From Methylocella tundrae (GTDB lineage Bacteria; Pseudomonadota; Alphaproteobacteria; Rhizobiales; Beijerinckiaceae), in contig NZ_CABFMQ020000098.1 of NCBI RefSeq assembly GCF_901905185.1, positions 62,001 to 126,000 of the forward strand: DNA of 64,000 bases, read 5' to 3'. Under the pieces are notes generated by a model, which had not been told where the DNA came from, ran no database searches, and saw only the letters and a program-made list of their open reading frames with translations. Positions within the stretch are counted from its first letter, which is position 1. Each line of letters begins with the position of its first letter. The translations under genes and the position numbers were made by a program. This document shows positions 1 through 8,826 of the stretch, piece after piece.

Positions 1-242
1 GCGAAGGGCTCGCCCGATTTCTCCGCATGGTCGAGCGCGATCGCCATGGCGATCGGAATTTCGAGGGCGCCCGCCACGGTGAGGACGTCATGGCGCGCTC
101 CAGCCCTGCTCAGCGCCGCCTCCGCGCCGGCGAGAAGCATCGCGCCAATGGCGTCGTAAAAGCGCGCTTCAACGATAAGAAATCTTGCGCCGGCGGCGTT
201 TGTTTCAGCGGCATCCAGGGATGACCGGCGCGGGATGACCAT
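1..242 (-). CDS. ribH: 6,7-dimethyl-8-ribityllumazine synthase, 3' end cut by window edge
   Basis: Penultimate enzyme of riboflavin synthesis: it condenses 5-amino-6-ribitylamino-uracil with 3,4-dihydroxy-2-butanone 4-phosphate to lumazine. Read on the minus strand from an ATG at 242-240, the frame stays open to base 1 and gives 80 residues. The stretch [14 protein letters not shown] is the N-terminal strand of the lumazine synthase fold, and [17 protein letters not shown] matches the conserved GALEIP substrate-binding region. The later RGET and catalytic His regions lie outside the window. I saw no strong Shine-Dalgarno motif. The gene next to it (from 438) runs the other way, so the 195-base gap should hold divergent promoters. 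Confidence 0.85.
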   Translation of the reverse strand, partial: MVIPRRSSLDAAETNAAGARFLIVEARFYDAIGAMLLAGAEAALSRAGARHDVLTVAGALEIPIAMAIALDHAEKSGEPF

Positions 243-437
243 GATGGATCTTAAACTCAAGACGATTTCGGGAAGGATCGAGGACGAACCTCGCAAATTT
301 CTTTTGGGAGTAACAAGGCCCGCCCGTCGCGGCAAGCTGAAAGCGCGCGAACGAGCCCTCCGCTTCAAAGCGCCACAATCCCACGGCCGATGCTCGCGCC
401 TGGCGCGGCGATCTCAAAGCCACAGCGAGACTTTCAA

Positions 438-2000
438 ATGAACGAAGCTGAGCGTAGCCACAAGCCGGACCAGTCGGAGGTTTTCTCCTTCCTCGCAGAT
501 TCCGCGACCTATGGGCTCGATGAGCCGGTGGTGCGGATCGACACGCATGGCGCCTCCGTTTTCCTCGCCGGCGAACATGTCTACAAGGTCAAGCGCGCCG
601 TGCACTTTCCTTTCATGGATTTTTCGACGCTGGAAAAACGGCGCGCGGCATGTGAGAGCGAGATTGCCGTCAACAAGGGAAATGCGCCGGAGATCTATCT
701 CGGAGTTGTTCCCATTTCACGCGAGAATAGCCGCTTAAAGCTTGGCTCTGGCAGCGAAATCATCGAATGGGCTGTGCATCTGCGCCGCTTCGACGAAAAC
801 CTTGCGATGGATCGGCTCGCGTCGCGCGGCGAACTCGATATGAAGCTCGTCGAAAAGCTCGCCGAGGCGGTCGCCGCCTCGCACCGAAGAGCGCCGATCA
901 TGCGCGACAGGGACGCGCCGGCGGCCCTGCGCGCTCAAATCGAAGAAACGATGGCGTCCCTTGAAGGCGCTCCCGACGTGTTTCCGGCCGGTGAGACGGC
1001 TGACCTCAAGCGCCGCATGCTGGACAGTTTCGAGCGCTCAAAATCGCTGCTCCAGCGGCGCGAAGCCGCAGGCGAAGTGCGGCGCTGCCACGGCGATCTC
1101 CATTTAGGCAATATCGCCATGATAAACGACACGCCCGTTTTGTTCGACGCGCTCGAATTCGACGAGCGGCTGGCGACCTGCGACATTCTCTATGATCTTG
1201 CCTTCCTGCTGATGGATGTTTGGACGCGCGGCCTGAAGATCGAGGCCAATTTGCTGATGAACCGCTATTTTTCGAAGTGCGACGACGTCGAAAGGCAGCT
1301 TGAGGCGCTGGCCGCGCTGCCGCTTTTTCTCAGTCTGCGCGCGGCGATCCGCGCCAAAGTGACAAACCTCGAACCTCGCAAAACGGCCGCGACGATCGCC
1401 GCGGCGCGGGCGCTGTTCGCCGCCGCCCGCGCCTTTTTTGTGCCGGAGCCGCTTCAGCTCGTTGCCGTCGGCGGCCTCTCGGGGACCGGGAAAAGCTCGC
1501 TCGCACGAAAAATCGCGCCTTTGATCGGCCGTCCGCCCGGCGCGGTCCATCTGCGCAGCGACATCGAGCGAAAGCGCTTTCTTCACGCCGGCGAATTCGA
1601 GACCTTGCCGCAGCAGGCCTACCGGCCGGAAATCTCGGTGATCGTCTACCGCCGTTTGCGCGATCTCGCGGCGACGGCGCTCGCAGCGGGTCAGAGCGTG
1701 GTCCTCGACGCCGCCCACCGAACAGCCGAAGAGCGGGCGCGGGCCGATATCGGCAAAAGCGCGGGGGCGCGATTCACGGGTCTCTGGCTCGAAGCGCCAA
1801 CCGGGATCAGGCTGGAACGGGTTTCGCGCCGCAAGGATGATGCGTCGGACGCCGGCCCCGAAATCGCCGCCGCGCAGGCGCGGGAGGCGGTCGGGACCAT
1901 CGACTGGCGGCGCCTCGACGCGTCACAGCCGATCGAGGCGCTCGTCAATCAGGCGCTTGCTGCAATCGACGCAGGCGCCCGCGTTGAAACGCCGAAGTGA
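438..2000 (+). CDS. bifunctional aminoglycoside-phosphotransferase-like / P-loop kinase fusion protein
   Basis: A 520-residue fusion. The N-terminal half is an aminoglycoside phosphotransferase-type kinase fold: catalytic loop HGDLHLGN at residues 218-225, followed by the metal-binding region LFDALEFDE. The C-terminal part is a separate P-loop kinase domain with Walker A GGLSGTGKSSLA near residues 344-355. This matches the widespread family (COG2187 plus COG0645) named bifunctional aminoglycoside phosphotransferase/ATP-binding protein. Its substrate is unknown, and antibiotic resistance should not be assumed. An in-frame ATG 48 bases upstream (390) exists, but the family's acidic N-terminus begins near MNEAERS, so 438 is preferred. 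It is transcribed alone, between divergent ribH and convergent hldE. Confidence 0.8.
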   Translation: MNEAERSHKPDQSEVFSFLADSATYGLDEPVVRIDTHGASVFLAGEHVYKVKRAVHFPFMDFSTLEKRRAACESEIAVNKGNAPEIYLGVVPISRENSRLKLGSGSEIIEWAVHLRRFDENLAMDRLASRGELDMKLVEKLAEAVAASHRRAPIMRDRDAPAALRAQIEETMASLEGAPDVFPAGETADLKRRMLDSFERSKSLLQRREAAGEVRRCHGDLHLGNIAMINDTPVLFDALEFDERLATCDILYDLAFLLMDVWTRGLKIEANLLMNRYFSKCDDVERQLEALAALPLFLSLRAAIRAKVTNLEPRKTAATIAAARALFAAARAFFVPEPLQLVAVGGLSGTGKSSLARKIAPLIGRPPGAVHLRSDIERKRFLHAGEFETLPQQAYRPEISVIVYRRLRDLAATALAAGQSVVLDAAHRTAEERARADIGKSAGARFTGLWLEAPTGIRLERVSRRKDDASDAGPEIAAAQAREAVGTIDWRRLDASQPIEALVNQALAAIDAGARVETPK

Positions 2001-2045
2001 CGCAAAGCCGAAGCCCCTGCTCTCAGTTGCGCGCCACGGCGCTGC

Positions 2046-3521
2046 TCAATAGGCGGTTTCTGTTTTTGCGAGCAGCTTCGAGGTCGCAACGAGCTTCGAC
2101 GTCGACTGTCCGGGCGACAGTTGCGCGAGGACGATGCGGCCGCCGCGCGCCTTGACGATCTCGGCGCCGACGACATTGTCTTCCGTATAATCGGCGCCCT
2201 TGACCAGAATGTCGGGCTGCAAGGCCTTGATCAGTTCGAGCGGGGTGTCTTCATCGAAAAGCACGACGGCGGAGACGCCTTTGAGGGCGCCCATCACCGC
2301 CGCACGCGACTCTTCATCCTGGATGGGACGGCTCGGCCCTTTAAGACGGCGCACGGAGGCGTCCGAATTAAGGGCCATGATAAGCCTGTCGCACGCTGCG
2401 GCGGCCTGCTTGATGAGCGACACATGGCCGGGATGCAAAAGATCGAAACAGCCGTTGGCGACGCCGACGGTAAGCTTCTCCCTGGCCCAGGCCCAGCGCT
2501 GGGCGACGGCCTCCTCGCGGGAAATGTGGCGCCCGTCATTGACCGAGGGCGACGCCAGTTCGGCCGCGAGCGAGGCGGCGAGCTCCTCCGGCATAACGCA
2601 GGCCGTGCCGACTTTGGCGACGACGATGCCGGCCGCGTGATTGGCGAGTTTCATCGAGTCGCGGACGGAGAGGCCTGTCGCCAGCGAGGCCGCCATCACG
2701 GCGATCACTGTGTCGCCCGCGCCAGACACGTCGAACACATCCTGCGCGACGGTTGCAAGATGGATCGGCTCGCCGGAGAGCGGGAAGAAGGACATGCCTT
2801 TTTCGGAACGCGTCAGCAGAACATTGGCCCCGCTCATCTCCTGGGCCGCGGCCGCCGCGACCAGCGCCTCGGCGTCGGTCTCGCAGGGCAAGCGCGTCGA
2901 GGCGGTCAGTTCCTTGCGGTTTGGCGTGAGGATCGACGCGCCGCTATAGGCTGAAAGGTCAAGCTGCTTGGGATCGACAAGGACTTTCTTCCCCACCGCG
3001 TTGCATTTGGCGATGACCTCCCGCAGGATGCGCTGCGAGAGGACGCCCTTGCCATAGTCCGACAAAATCACGACGTCGGCCCGGTCCACGGCGCTGAGAG
3101 CGGCCTCCAGAAGTTGATCTTCCACCCGGCTGCCGCATGGCGAGGTGTCTTCATGATCGACGCGAACGATCTGCTGATGCGCCCCCAAAACCCTGAGCTT
3201 TCTGGTCGTCGGACGGTCTGCGACGCCGATCATGCCGGATATGTCGATTTCGCCGTGCGTTTGGAGACGATCGATCAGACTGTCCCTGGCGTTGTCGAGG
3301 CCGGTCAGGCCGACGACGTCGACGATGACGCCAAGCGTTGCAAGATTCGCGACGACATTCGCGGCGCCGCCGGCGACCACCTCCTCCGAAAGAGAGCGCA
3401 CGACAGGAACCGGAGCCTCGGGCGAGATCCGGCTGACGTCGCCGTGCAGATAGCAATCCAGGATCAGATCGCCGATCACCGCGACGCGAGCTTTCGCAAA
3501 GCGATCGAGAATAGGAAGCAT
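2046..3521 (-). CDS. hldE: bifunctional heptose 7-phosphate kinase / heptose 1-phosphate adenylyltransferase
   Basis: Makes ADP-D-glycero-beta-D-manno-heptose for the LPS inner core. The N-terminal ribokinase-like domain (about residues 1-320) phosphorylates C1 of heptose 7-phosphate; VIGDLILDCY and the late DVSGAGDTVIAVM (anion hole and catalytic Asp) are visible. The C-terminal nucleotidyltransferase domain (about 350-491) carries NGCFDLLHPGHVSLI with the HxGH motif and transfers AMP. The length, 491 residues, is normal. The frame is open for 81 codons upstream, but homology begins at MLPILDRF, fixing the ATG at 3521. The other heptose genes, gmhB and hldD, lie about 20 kb away in the same orientation. 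Confidence 0.93.
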   Translation of the reverse strand: MLPILDRFAKARVAVIGDLILDCYLHGDVSRISPEAPVPVVRSLSEEVVAGGAANVVANLATLGVIVDVVGLTGLDNARDSLIDRLQTHGEIDISGMIGVADRPTTRKLRVLGAHQQIVRVDHEDTSPCGSRVEDQLLEAALSAVDRADVVILSDYGKGVLSQRILREVIAKCNAVGKKVLVDPKQLDLSAYSGASILTPNRKELTASTRLPCETDAEALVAAAAAQEMSGANVLLTRSEKGMSFFPLSGEPIHLATVAQDVFDVSGAGDTVIAVMAASLATGLSVRDSMKLANHAAGIVVAKVGTACVMPEELAASLAAELASPSVNDGRHISREEAVAQRWAWAREKLTVGVANGCFDLLHPGHVSLIKQAAAACDRLIMALNSDASVRRLKGPSRPIQDEESRAAVMGALKGVSAVVLFDEDTPLELIKALQPDILVKGADYTEDNVVGAEIVKARGGRIVLAQLSPGQSTSKLVATSKLLAKTETAY

Positions 3522-3657
3522 TGAAGATCCAATCGACAATAGAAAGGCGTTGGCGGCGCAGCCACGACGCCTCGGGAGTGAAGGAAGGGCTAGCAAGGAT
3601 CCAGCCAGAACATAGCTGAAGTCTATCGTGAAAGCGCGCCCGGGCAAAAGCTTGAGC

Positions 3658-4869
3658 TTAGGACTCCTGCGGTTCAGCCGGTGGGCTACGGGGAAAGGCG
3701 CGAGATGTCTCCGCCGTCGCCAGGAACAGATGATAAAGCGAGCTCGCCGGCGCGTAATCGACAAGAGGGCTTCCGTCCGCGCTGATATGATCGGTCCAGC
3801 CGCCGACGAATGGCCTGTCGAGAAAACCTGTCCGTAGCGCGTCGATCATTGCGGCGGCGAAGCGCGGCGAAGCGTCGTCGCCCATCTCCCACCGGGCGAC
3901 CGCCGCCTTCGCCGCTTCCGTATGCGGCCAGATCCGGTGCGAGCGTTTCAGAACGCGCATCTCGCTGTCGACTTCATCAAAGATCATCCCGTCTTCCGCG
4001 AGCCCATTGCGCCGGGCGATGCCATCGAGCGGCAAAATCCACCGCCGCATATCCTCGCCGGTGAGTTTCTCATATTCGGCCAAAAGCCAGACCCACTCGA
4101 AATGATGCCCGGGTTCAAAGACGCCGCGCTTCAGCGGATCGGGATGAGCGCTCCAGTCCTCGGCGAAATATTCGAGCAGGACGCCGGGATCCTCGCGGAA
4201 CAAATGAGCCTTGAAAAGATCGACGAGGCTCTTGGCGCGTTCGCCGTAGCCGCGGCCGGGAGCGGCGCCCTCCAGCGCGAGATAGGCCTCGAGCAGGTGC
4301 ATATGCGGATTTTGCCGCTTGTTGCGGTCCTGCACCGGGCTTTGGTCGTAAAGGCCGCCATGCGCGCGATCTTCGAGCGCCGCGTCAATGAAGGCGATCG
4401 TCTCGTCGGCGTGGCCAATCAGCCGCGGATCGCCATTAAGGCGATAGAGCCAGGCGATGGCGAAGAGGATGAAGGCATGCGCGTAAGCGTCGCGCGCCGT
4501 CGAGACGACGCGGCCCTCCGTGCTGACTGAAAAGGCAAAGCCGCCGGATCCGCCGTCCGCCTCGCGGAACTTCTGCAAAAGCGAACTCATCGCGATCTCG
4601 GCCAGTCGGCCGCCTTCGGGGAACCAGCCAAGATGCGCCGCATGGGCAAAGACATAGATCTGCCGGGCTTGCACCATGGCGCGGCGCGGGACCGTCTCGA
4701 CTGGCCGCCCGCTCCAGTCAAGGCGTTCCTGAAAGACGCCCCGCTGCGCGTCGAAGCCGATCGTCGACCAGAGGGGAAGCGCTCTCTCGACTATCCAGTC
4801 GCGCAAAGCCGTCGCGCTGGCGCGCGCCGATTTCAATGTGTCTGCCGTAACCGGAGCGGCGACATCCAT
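3658..4869 (-). CDS. AGE family epimerase/isomerase
   Basis: An N-acylglucosamine 2-epimerase (AGE) fold protein of 403 residues, an (alpha/alpha)6 barrel family that includes N-acylglucosamine epimerases, mannose isomerases and sulfoquinovose/mannose-6-phosphate isomerase-like enzymes. Family features visible are VPRRAMVQARQIYVFAHA near the N-terminus, the central QNPHMHLLEAYLAL, GHHFEWVWLL with paired catalytic-type histidines, and the late RIWPHTEAAKAA. The substrate is not decidable from sequence; a sugar for envelope polysaccharide is a reasonable inference given hldE downstream. The ATG at 4869 is preceded by GGAGAG at good spacing. An ATG at 4881 and a TTG at 4920 are alternatives. Confidence 0.8.
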   Translation of the reverse strand: MDVAAPVTADTLKSARASATALRDWIVERALPLWSTIGFDAQRGVFQERLDWSGRPVETVPRRAMVQARQIYVFAHAAHLGWFPEGGRLAEIAMSSLLQKFREADGGSGGFAFSVSTEGRVVSTARDAYAHAFILFAIAWLYRLNGDPRLIGHADETIAFIDAALEDRAHGGLYDQSPVQDRNKRQNPHMHLLEAYLALEGAAPGRGYGERAKSLVDLFKAHLFREDPGVLLEYFAEDWSAHPDPLKRGVFEPGHHFEWVWLLAEYEKLTGEDMRRWILPLDGIARRNGLAEDGMIFDEVDSEMRVLKRSHRIWPHTEAAKAAVARWEMGDDASPRFAAAMIDALRTGFLDRPFVGGWTDHISADGSPLVDYAPASSLYHLFLATAETSRAFPRSPPAEPQES

Positions 4870-4985
4870 TATTCTCTCCATTGCGCGCCTCGCGGAGGCG
4901 CCTGTCCAGACCGCATCCAATGAGCCTCACGCTTGTGTAGCACGTTTCTGAGACGTCCAGACGAAGCGTGGCCTTCACAGTTGGG

Positions 4986-6524
4986 TCAAGCGGCCCGTAA
5001 CTGGCGCGTCGCATCGACGCGGTAAGAGAGCGCTTCTGCCAGATGCAGACTGCCGACGGTCCCCGCCCCGTCGAGATCCGCGATCGTGCGGGCCAGCTTC
5101 AAAATGCGGTGGAATCCTCGAGCCGAGAGACGGAGACGGTCGGAGGCTTCCTGGACAAGGGCGAGGCCGCCGGCGTCCGGTTGCGCGACCTGTTCAATGA
5201 CGGCGGATGGAGCGGCGGCATTGGAGCCTACGCCCTGGAGGCCAAGCTCGGCATAGCGGCGCGCCTGAATCGCCCGCGCCGCGGCGACCCGCGCGGCGAC
5301 CTCGGCGGACCCTTCGGCGGGCGGCGGCAGCATCAAATCGGCCGCGGCGACGGCAGGCGCCTCGACGTGAAGGTCGATGCGGTCCAGCAAAGGCCCCGAT
5401 AGGCGCGACTGATATTGCGCGATGCATCGCGCATTTGGTTGGCGATTGCAGGCAAATCCCGGATCGGTCGCATGACCGCAACGGCAAGGGTTCATCGCGG
5501 CGACAAGCTGAAAGCGCGCGGGATAGATGACGCGATGGTTCGCGCGGGCGATCGCCACCTCGCCGGTCTCTATCGGCTGGCGCAGGCTGTCGAGGACCTG
5601 CGGCTGAAATTCTGGCAATTCATCGAGAAAAAGCACGCCATGATGGGCGAGAGAAATCTCTCCCGGCCGCGCGCGCGCCCCGCCTCCGACGAGAGCCGCC
5701 ATCGATGCGGAATGATGGGGCGCGCGGAACGGACGGCGATCGGTCAAGGCGCCGCCCGCAAGGTCGCCGGAGATCGAATGAATGAGCGAAACCTCCAGCA
5801 ATTCGCGCGGCGTCAACGGCGGCAAAATCGAGGGGAGGCGCGCCGCGAGCATGGACTTGCCGGCGCCGGGCGGCCCGTTGAAAAGCAGATTATGGCCGCC
5901 CGCCGCGGCGATTTCGAGCGCGCGCTTGGCGCTTTCCTGGCCCTTGACGTCGCGAAGGTCCGGCAAAGCTCCCCCCGCCTGCCGGATCGCCGGGCGCGGC
6001 GCCGCCATGACCTGAAGACCCTTGAAATGATTGACGAGCTGGATCAGGGAGATCGGCGCCAGCACGTCAAGATCCTGACTTGCCCAGGCCGCCTCCGCGC
6101 CGCTGTCATGCGGGCAGATCAGCCCCTGCCCGCGCGCATTGGCGGCCATCGCCGCGGGAAGAACGCCGGTCACCGCCGTGATCGTCCCATCGAGCGCGAG
6201 TTCGCCGAGCACCGTATAATTTTGCAGCGCGTCGGGAGGGATGGCCCCGATCGCCGCCATGACGCCGAGCGCAATCGGCAAATCATAATGGCTGCCCTCT
6301 TTCGGCAGATCGGCGGGCGCGAGATTGACGGTAATGCGCTTGGCCGGGAGCGCGAGGCCCGAGGCGTTGAGGGCGGCGCGCACCCGTTCGCGCGATTCAG
6401 CGACCGCCTTGTCGCCGAGTCCGACAACGGTGAAGGCGACGTTGCCGTTGGCGATCTGCACCTGAACGTCGACGGGCCGAGCCTCGATGCCTTCGAAAGC
6501 GACTGTCGCGATTCTGACGACCAT
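4986..6524 (-). CDS. comM: YifB/ComM family Mg-chelatase-like AAA+ ATPase
   Basis: A 512-residue AAA+ protein of the ComM/YifB family. ComM proteins act as hexameric branch-migration helicases during natural transformation, and homologues occur in many bacteria not known to be competent. The N-terminal Lon-like domain begins VVRIATVAFEGIEARPVDV. The Mg-chelatase-like ATPase core has Walker A FNGPPGAGKSMLAARLPS, Walker B LFLDELPEF and the cysteine cluster NPCRCGH. The C-terminal part (RGFHRILKLARTIADL) is the conserved Mg-chelatase C domain. The ATG at 6524 is preceded by GAGGCG. It reads as a single gene. Confidence 0.92.
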   Translation of the reverse strand: MVVRIATVAFEGIEARPVDVQVQIANGNVAFTVVGLGDKAVAESRERVRAALNASGLALPAKRITVNLAPADLPKEGSHYDLPIALGVMAAIGAIPPDALQNYTVLGELALDGTITAVTGVLPAAMAANARGQGLICPHDSGAEAAWASQDLDVLAPISLIQLVNHFKGLQVMAAPRPAIRQAGGALPDLRDVKGQESAKRALEIAAAGGHNLLFNGPPGAGKSMLAARLPSILPPLTPRELLEVSLIHSISGDLAGGALTDRRPFRAPHHSASMAALVGGGARARPGEISLAHHGVLFLDELPEFQPQVLDSLRQPIETGEVAIARANHRVIYPARFQLVAAMNPCRCGHATDPGFACNRQPNARCIAQYQSRLSGPLLDRIDLHVEAPAVAAADLMLPPPAEGSAEVAARVAAARAIQARRYAELGLQGVGSNAAAPSAVIEQVAQPDAGGLALVQEASDRLRLSARGFHRILKLARTIADLDGAGTVGSLHLAEALSYRVDATRQLRAA

Positions 6525-6777
6525 GGAGACGCCTCATTTCTCAGCTTATACTCAGCTTAACGGAGATCTCGCGGACCAGCAAGAACAATCGGGGAACGGA
6601 GCTTGAGCAAGGCAGCGCGGCGAACAGCTCCAAGAATAGGCCAAAAAATGCACACAATATGCTGTCATTGTCGCGTCTTCGGCGCGTCGTTGAAACCATA
6701 TCCCATGAATTCTCCGCGTCTTGACGGTATTATTTTTGGTTTAGATCTCCCGTTCTTCCAGGATTGAGGCTGGCTCT

Positions 6778-7887
6778 ATGGCTCCAGGATTGTCGCTTTA
6801 CATTGACCTGTTTCGTTTCCTGGCGGTGCTGAGTATAGTCATCTCCCATGGACTTGTGACGCAGATGGGTGGAGACTGGCTCAAGTTCAGTTTGGGACTG
6901 GAGGCGATCGAGGCGACGTTCGTATTGTCAGGTTTTGTTATCGCCTATGTCGTGGCGACGCGCGAACGCAGTCTCGCTGTTTATAGCGCGTCGCGCCTCG
7001 CCAGATTGTGGTCTATCGTGTTGCCGGCGCTGGCGCTGACCTTTATCCTCGACGCCATCGGATTACGCCTGTCCCCCGCGCCCTATGAGGGTTGGGGCGA
7101 GTATATGGGATTCGACAGTCCCCTGCTGCGGCTCTTCCTGACAGCCATATTTCAAAACCAGACCTGGTTCCTCGAAGTCTCCCCGCTTTCGAACATTCCA
7201 CTGTGGTCGATTGGATATATCGCCTGGTATTACGCCATTTTCGCTGCGTTCATGTTTTCGCCGCGCGCGTGGCGCAACTGGATCGTCGCGGCGGTCGCAC
7301 TTTTCGCGGGTCCGCAGATCCTGCTTCTCATGCCTGGATGGCTATTTGGCGTGTGGCTCTACCAGAGGCGGGACAAGTTAAAGTTGAGCCCAGGCTGGGG
7401 CCTCGCGCTTTACCTTGGAGCGCCAGCCCTGATCTTCGCATTGAAGACGCTCCACGTCAGTCCGTGGCTATTCTCAATGCAGCGCCTGCTGCTCGGCGCC
7501 GATGTAGCTGATCGTTATCTCAATATCGCCGAAAATTTTCTCTGGCAAAATTTGGTCGGAGCCTTGATCTGCCTTCATCTTCTGGGGGCGATGGCCATCG
7601 CTGGGAGACTCGGGCGCCTGCTGAGACCGGCCGAACGAGCGATCCGCCACGCGGGCGCCCTGACCTTCGCAATCTACGCTTTCCATTTCCCGCTGGAGCT
7701 CTGGATCGCCGCCGCGCTTCATGAGCGGCCGGATGGTCCGGTCAAAACCGGCGCCGTCGTGATTGGCGCGTTGGTCGCCTCGGCTGCTCTTGGCGCGCTC
7801 GTGCGGCCGTTTTACCCCCGGCTGAAGGAGGCTCTTCTCCTCGGCTTCAGGAAAAGCGGCTACAGACTCGCGAAAGCATTGGATTAA
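6778..7887 (+). CDS. acyltransferase family 3 (OafA/NodX-like) membrane protein
   Basis: A 369-residue polytopic membrane protein of the acyltransferase-3 family, which O-acetylates or otherwise acylates cell-surface sugars. The N-terminus has the typical YIDLFRFLAVLSIVISHG, with the family His at the end of the first membrane segment, then ATFVLSGFVIAYV and an SRLARLWSIVLPAL arginine motif. About ten hydrophobic segments follow, ending in an Arg/Lys-rich tail. The acceptor is unknown. The gene is alone on the plus strand between comM and murU, in the place where addB/addA often follow murU in related genomes. Palindromic repeats start directly after its stop codon. Confidence 0.82.
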   Translation: MAPGLSLYIDLFRFLAVLSIVISHGLVTQMGGDWLKFSLGLEAIEATFVLSGFVIAYVVATRERSLAVYSASRLARLWSIVLPALALTFILDAIGLRLSPAPYEGWGEYMGFDSPLLRLFLTAIFQNQTWFLEVSPLSNIPLWSIGYIAWYYAIFAAFMFSPRAWRNWIVAAVALFAGPQILLLMPGWLFGVWLYQRRDKLKLSPGWGLALYLGAPALIFALKTLHVSPWLFSMQRLLLGADVADRYLNIAENFLWQNLVGALICLHLLGAMAIAGRLGRLLRPAERAIRHAGALTFAIYAFHFPLELWIAAALHERPDGPVKTGAVVIGALVASAALGALVRPFYPRLKEALLLGFRKSGYRLAKALD

Positions 7888-7935
7888 AGCATGACGCCGA
7901 AAAGGTGCAGATTTTTCGGGTTGATCCCATGCGAT
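7888..7935. repeat. dispersed palindromic repeat, family A, copy 1
   Basis: The element starts AGCATGACGCCGAAAA and closes with TTTTTCGGG...CCCATGC, so it can fold as an imperfect hairpin. It begins at the acyltransferase stop codon, and a second copy lies 47 bases downstream. Similar sequence recurs at 61911-61957, with a short form at 29578-29605. Confidence 0.7.
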
Positions 7936-7981
7936 AAAACAAAGGCTTAAAGAGCGGAATGCGATTGCGCCTGAACGCTGG

Positions 7982-8028
7982 AGCATGACGCCGAAAACTG
8001 GAATCCGGTTTTTCGGGCGACATCATGC
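7982..8028. repeat. dispersed palindromic repeat, family A, copy 2
   Basis: Begins AGCATGACGCCGAAAA and ends TTTTTCGGGCGACATCATGC. The outer arms GCATGA/TCATGC and the inner CCGAAAA/TTTTCGG pair with each other. It sits between the convergent acyltransferase and murU genes, where it could act as a two-way transcript end. Confidence 0.7.
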
Positions 8029-8078
8029 CCTGACTTATTGATGAGAGCCGGATGCAGGGCGGACAGCGGCGTTTCGCC

Positions 8079-8804
8079 TCACAGCACGCTGCGCGAGATG
8101 ATCCATTCGGCTTCGGCGATCATCTCCGGCACGCCCACATGCAGCCACAAACCATCGAGCCTTTGTCCATAGAGCCGGCCCTTTTGCGCCGCCTCGAAGA
8201 AAAATGGCGCCAGCGGAAACACTCTGCGCGCCTGCGCCGCGAACAACTCCGGCTTCACGATGCCGACGCCGGCATAGACGAACGGCGCGACCTGAAATTC
8301 CGCGCGGCGGGTCAGTCGGCCGTCCGCAGCCATCAGAAAATCGCCGGGCCAGTCGACGCCAACGCTCGCCGTCGTCGCGGCGACAAGCAACAGGATATCC
8401 ATTCTGACAGGGTCCCACGCTTCGGCCATGCGGCGCAGATTTTGCCGCGGACCCTCGAGCCAGAGCGCATCCGTGTTCGCGAGGAAGAAGGGCTCGCTCC
8501 CCAGCAGGGGCAGCGCCTTGGCGATGCCGCCGCCCTGATCGAGAAGCTCGTCCCGCTCATCGGAGATAATGACCTCAGGATCCGTGCGCGTCGAAAGATG
8601 CGCCTCGATCTGATCGGCAAGGTGATGCACGTTGACGATGGCGGTGCGGGTTCCCGCGCGCGCGAAACGGTCCAGCATATGGTCGATCATCGGCTTGCCC
8701 GCGACTTTGATCATCGGCTTTGGGACAGTCGCCGTGAGGGGGCGCATGCGCGTGCCAAGCCCTGCGGCGAAGACCATCGCTTTGCTTGGCGCAGTGAAAG
8801 ACAT
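8079..8804 (-). CDS. murU: N-acetylmuramate alpha-1-phosphate uridylyltransferase (MurU-like)
   Basis: A 241-residue sugar-phosphate nucleotidyltransferase with the signature KAMVFAAGLGTRMRPLT and KPMIKVAGKPMIDH. It is placed directly after the tsaE-amgK fusion on the same strand. In Pseudomonas and Caulobacter, AmgK phosphorylates N-acetylmuramic acid at C1 and MurU then adds UMP, giving UDP-MurNAc and bypassing de novo synthesis. The pairing here supports that function over a generic glucose-1-phosphate uridylyltransferase. FFLANTDALWLEG is the metal-binding Asp region. It is 22 bases from the stop of the amgK gene and probably cotranscribed. Confidence 0.85.
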   Translation of the reverse strand: MSFTAPSKAMVFAAGLGTRMRPLTATVPKPMIKVAGKPMIDHMLDRFARAGTRTAIVNVHHLADQIEAHLSTRTDPEVIISDERDELLDQGGGIAKALPLLGSEPFFLANTDALWLEGPRQNLRRMAEAWDPVRMDILLLVAATTASVGVDWPGDFLMAADGRLTRRAEFQVAPFVYAGVGIVKPELFAAQARRVFPLAPFFFEAAQKGRLYGQRLDGLWLHVGVPEMIAEAEWIISRSVL

Positions 8805-8826
8805 ATCGGCCCTGGTTACGGTGCGC

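Noticed and set aside
438..2000. Aminoglycoside resistance gene
   Set aside because: The phosphotransferase fold is shared by many metabolic kinases, and the fusion belongs to a widespread housekeeping-like family.
5415..6560. Long open plus-strand frame across comM
   Set aside because: It is antisense to comM, whose motifs are all present. High GC keeps stops rare in the reverse frame, and the product has no recognisable domain.
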